Part shown: positions 61,627 to 64,000 of the stretch, one piece after another
How the letters are laid out: every line of letters starts with the position of its first letter
Position numbering within the stretch: position 1 is the stretch's first letter
Origin: Pseudoalteromonas spongiae UST010723-006
GTDB taxonomy: Bacteria; Pseudomonadota; Gammaproteobacteria; Enterobacterales; Alteromonadaceae
Length of the DNA stretch: 64,000 nt
Direction: 5' to 3'
NCBI RefSeq assembly: GCF_000238255.3
Contig: NZ_CP011040.1
Span: forward strand, 992,001 to 1,056,000
Translations under genes and position numbers: made by a program
Notes under the pieces: model-generated
What the model was told of the DNA's origin: nothing
What the model saw: the letters and a program-made list of their open reading frames with translations, nothing else
Databases searched by the model: none

Positions 61627-64000
61627 TGAGTTCATTACACGAAAACAAGCCCTCCTTTATGGACATTTTTGTCAATCGACCCGTATTGGCAATCGTACTG
61701 TCAGTATTAATTGTGCTCGCGGGTATTAACGCTGCGCAAAAAATCTCGGTACAACAATATCCGAAAATTGAAAGTGCCTCGTTAGTCATTAATACCGTTT
61801 ACACCGGTGCATCAGCCGATGTTGTAAAGGGCTATGTTACCGAGCCTATTGAGCGTGTCACCTCTACGGTTCCAGGCGTAGATTACGTTGATTCAATTAC
61901 CACAGCAGGCCTTAGTAAAGTAACTGCCTGGCTTGAACTAAACCACAATACAACAGATGCCTTAGCAGAGCTCACGACTAAATTAAACCAAATCAAGTTT
62001 GAATTGCCAACGGGCGCTGAAGATCCGGCAATTCAAATTGTACGTGCCGATAGTCCGTACGCGGTTTTTTATCTGGATGTACAATCGCAAGGTTTACCGC
62101 GTAGCGAAGTAAGTGACTACCTAACCCGTAACATTGTGCCGCAAATGAGCGATATTGATGGCGTGCAAAAAGTAACCCTTGAAGGCGGTCGCGATCCCGC
62201 TATGCGCATTTGGCTTGATACCGATAAACTCGCTGTTTATAACGTGAGTGCCGTAGATGTGTTTCAAGCACTGCAAGCTAACAACACCATAGCAACATTA
62301 GGCTACAGTGAAAACAACCGTCAACGCATTGATTTAATGGCTAATACATCGCTAAAAAGCGTAGCTGATTTTGAAAACCTCATCGTAAAAGAAAGTGACG
62401 GTGTGCAACTTCGTCTTGGTACAATCGCCAACGTCGAAATTGGCGAAGCCGAAGGCATGGTAACAGCGCGTTTAGATGATCACGATACGGTATTTTTAGC
62501 AGTTTGGGCGCTGCCAGGCGCTAACGAAATTGTTATTGGTGATGCACTTTATAAAAAGCTAGATCAAATCAACGAAGTATTACCAAACGGTATGCACATT
62601 GAAATCGGTTACGATGGTACGCTCTACATGCGTGATTCGATTAAAGAAATTTTTACCACGCTGGGTGAAACCGTTCTACTCGTTGGCATTGTGGTTCTTG
62701 CCATGATGGGCTCATTTAGAACGGCTATGGTGCCACTTATCACCATTCCTATTTCAATTTTAGGTGCGATTGCCGTTATTTATGTGGTTGGGTTTTCACT
62801 TAACCTGCTGACAATTCTTGCGATTGTGTTATCCGTTGGCCTTGTAGTAGACGATGCCATTGTGGTCGTTGAAAACGTAGCACGTCATATGCGCGAAGGT
62901 AGACCTCGCTGGCAAGCTGCGCTCATTAGTTCACGTCAATTACTTGTGCCAGTAATCGCCATGACCTTAACCCTTGCGGCAGTATACGCCCCCATTGGCT
63001 TTTTAACCGGTTTAACGGGTTTCTTATTTAGAGAGTTTGCGTTTACCCTTGCCATTGCGGTACTTATTTCCGGTGTTGTTGCCGTTACTTTATCGCCCAT
63101 TATGAGTGCGTGGGTTAACGCCGAAGGTGGTAAAGAAAGTAAACTGACGAAAAAAGTAAATAGCTACTTTGATAAGTTACAAAATTTCTACTTTAACGCA
63201 TTAGACACCCTATTTAACTGGCGTGCTCAAGTGTTCTTCGTCGCTATTGTGTTTTCATTGTTATCGGCACCTTTCTACCTTTTATCACAAAAAGAGCTCG
63301 CACCAATTGAAGATCAAAGCAGTATTCAAGTAGTTGTTGAAGCGCCGCCTGAATCATCGCAGGCGTATACTTCAAGCAAAATGAATGATACCGCTGAGGT
63401 AATGAATGCGACCGAAGGTGGTCAGTTTACCTGGCAAATTATTACTGCGGCAGCCGGTTTTGGTGGCGTTGAACTTGCGCCATATGAAGAACGCGAAAAC
63501 TCGGTACACGACTTACTATTTGACCTTTACGGTCGACTAGGCAGTGTAACGGGCTTAAGCTTGTTCCCAATTCTGCCAGCGTCATTGCCTACCGCAGGAC
63601 AGTTTGACGTTGAAGTTGTATTGCGCGCGAATGATAAGCCAGAAACTATGAAGCAATACGCCGACGAGATTATTGCAAAAGCAAACGCCAGCGGCAGCTT
63701 TATGTTTATAAATACCGACCTAAAAATCGACTTACCGCAGGCAGAGCTAGAAATCGACCGCGAATTAATCGCCGATTTAGGGTTAAATTTACAATCGGTG
63801 AATGATCAGCTGAGCATTTTAATGTCGAACAACTTTGTTAACTATTTTAATAAAGATGGCAAAGCCTATCGCGTGATCCCAATTGTTGGCGATAATGAGC
63901 GCTATAACCCTGAAAATATTCTCGATATGAAAATACGCACTGGTAGTGGCGAACTTATTCCTGTGTCGTCATTTGCGACATTACGCACATTTACCAGCCC
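61626..64000 (+). CDS. RND multidrug-type efflux permease, 3' end beyond window
   Basis: The first 791 codons of a hydrophobe/amphiphile efflux (HAE-1, AcrB/MexB-like) transporter. It opens with FMDIFVNRPVLAIVLSVLIVLAGI (first membrane helix) and contains the first porter domain (YVTEPIERVTSTVPGVDYV), membrane helices 2-6 and the proton-relay pair in LSVGLVVDDAIVVVENV, equivalent to Asp407/Asp408 of AcrB. The second periplasmic half (ELAPIEDQSSIQV onward) runs to the window edge without a stop. Substrates are unknown; the TetR operator suggests induction by a small toxic molecule. Confidence 0.95.
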   Translation, partial: MSSLHENKPSFMDIFVNRPVLAIVLSVLIVLAGINAAQKISVQQYPKIESASLVINTVYTGASADVVKGYVTEPIERVTSTVPGVDYVDSITTAGLSKVTAWLELNHNTTDALAELTTKLNQIKFELPTGAEDPAIQIVRADSPYAVFYLDVQSQGLPRSEVSDYLTRNIVPQMSDIDGVQKVTLEGGRDPAMRIWLDTDKLAVYNVSAVDVFQALQANNTIATLGYSENNRQRIDLMANTSLKSVADFENLIVKESDGVQLRLGTIANVEIGEAEGMVTARLDDHDTVFLAVWALPGANEIVIGDALYKKLDQINEVLPNGMHIEIGYDGTLYMRDSIKEIFTTLGETVLLVGIVVLAMMGSFRTAMVPLITIPISILGAIAVIYVVGFSLNLLTILAIVLSVGLVVDDAIVVVENVARHMREGRPRWQAALISSRQLLVPVIAMTLTLAAVYAPIGFLTGLTGFLFREFAFTLAIAVLISGVVAVTLSPIMSAWVNAEGGKESKLTKKVNSYFDKLQNFYFNALDTLFNWRAQVFFVAIVFSLLSAPFYLLSQKELAPIEDQSSIQVVVEAPPESSQAYTSSKMNDTAEVMNATEGGQFTWQIITAAAGFGGVELAPYEERENSVHDLLFDLYGRLGSVTGLSLFPILPASLPTAGQFDVEVVLRANDKPETMKQYADEIIAKANASGSFMFINTDLKIDLPQAELEIDRELIADLGLNLQSVNDQLSILMSNNFVNYFNKDGKAYRVIPIVGDNERYNPENILDMKIRTGSGELIPVSSFATLRTFTS

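Overview
The window is AT-rich gammaproteobacterial DNA. It most likely comes from a marine Alteromonadales bacterium close to Pseudoalteromonas. This is inferred from the gene content (NhaD, M13 peptidase, DUF2986-type protein, many signalling lipoproteins) and from a 318-bp inverted-repeat element near the left end that resembles elements I associate with that genus. No rRNA, tRNA, CRISPR array, transposase or prophage gene was seen.

Left flank (1-26 kb) is ordinary chromosome: a truncated sensor gene, a MITE-like repeat, an RhlE-type helicase, an MBL-fold lipoprotein, a 7TMR-DISM diguanylate cyclase, an M13 metallopeptidase, NhaD, a LysR/pirin divergent pair, a YegD-like Hsp70, an endonuclease/exonuclease/phosphatase-fold protein, several small secreted or membrane proteins, DbpA, an NYN protein, a long-form AcnB, and a membrane-anchored CadC/ToxR-like regulator with a propeller-like sensor domain.

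Centre (26.4-59.4 kb) is an apparently complete Ysc-family type III secretion system. Divergent blocks leave a regulatory region at 49.5-49.8 kb. Rightward: YscB-like chaperone, sctC, sctD, yscE-like, sctF, yscG-like, sctI, sctJ, sctK, sctL, then a response regulator and a TPR-containing histidine kinase. Leftward: two tandem LcrV-like tip proteins, LcrG-like and LcrH-like chaperones, the translocators sctE and sctB, an ExsA-like AraC regulator with a solute-binding-like lipoprotein and an unknown gene, a large candidate effector next to two CesT-type chaperones, an OmpR-like regulator, sctW-sycN-yscX-yscY-sctV, sctN-O-P-Q-R-S-T-U, and a second candidate effector. Gene order, ATGA overlaps and sizes follow the Yersinia/Pseudomonas Ysc-Psc plan.

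The most unusual points are: (1) the candidate effector at 41.1-42.5 kb contains a stretch that reads like a eukaryotic RGS (regulator of G-protein signalling) domain, retaining the Glu-Asn and Asn positions that contact G-alpha; (2) the needle-tip gene is duplicated in tandem; (3) the SctU autocleavage motif is NPTR, not NPTH; (4) sctQ has an internal start with a strong Shine-Dalgarno sequence; (5) a TATGCAG...TGTGC motif lies upstream of three T3SS transcription units.

Right flank (59.4-64 kb) is an RND efflux operon: a TetR repressor with a clear promoter and a 14-bp palindromic operator, a membrane fusion protein, and an RND permease cut by the window edge.
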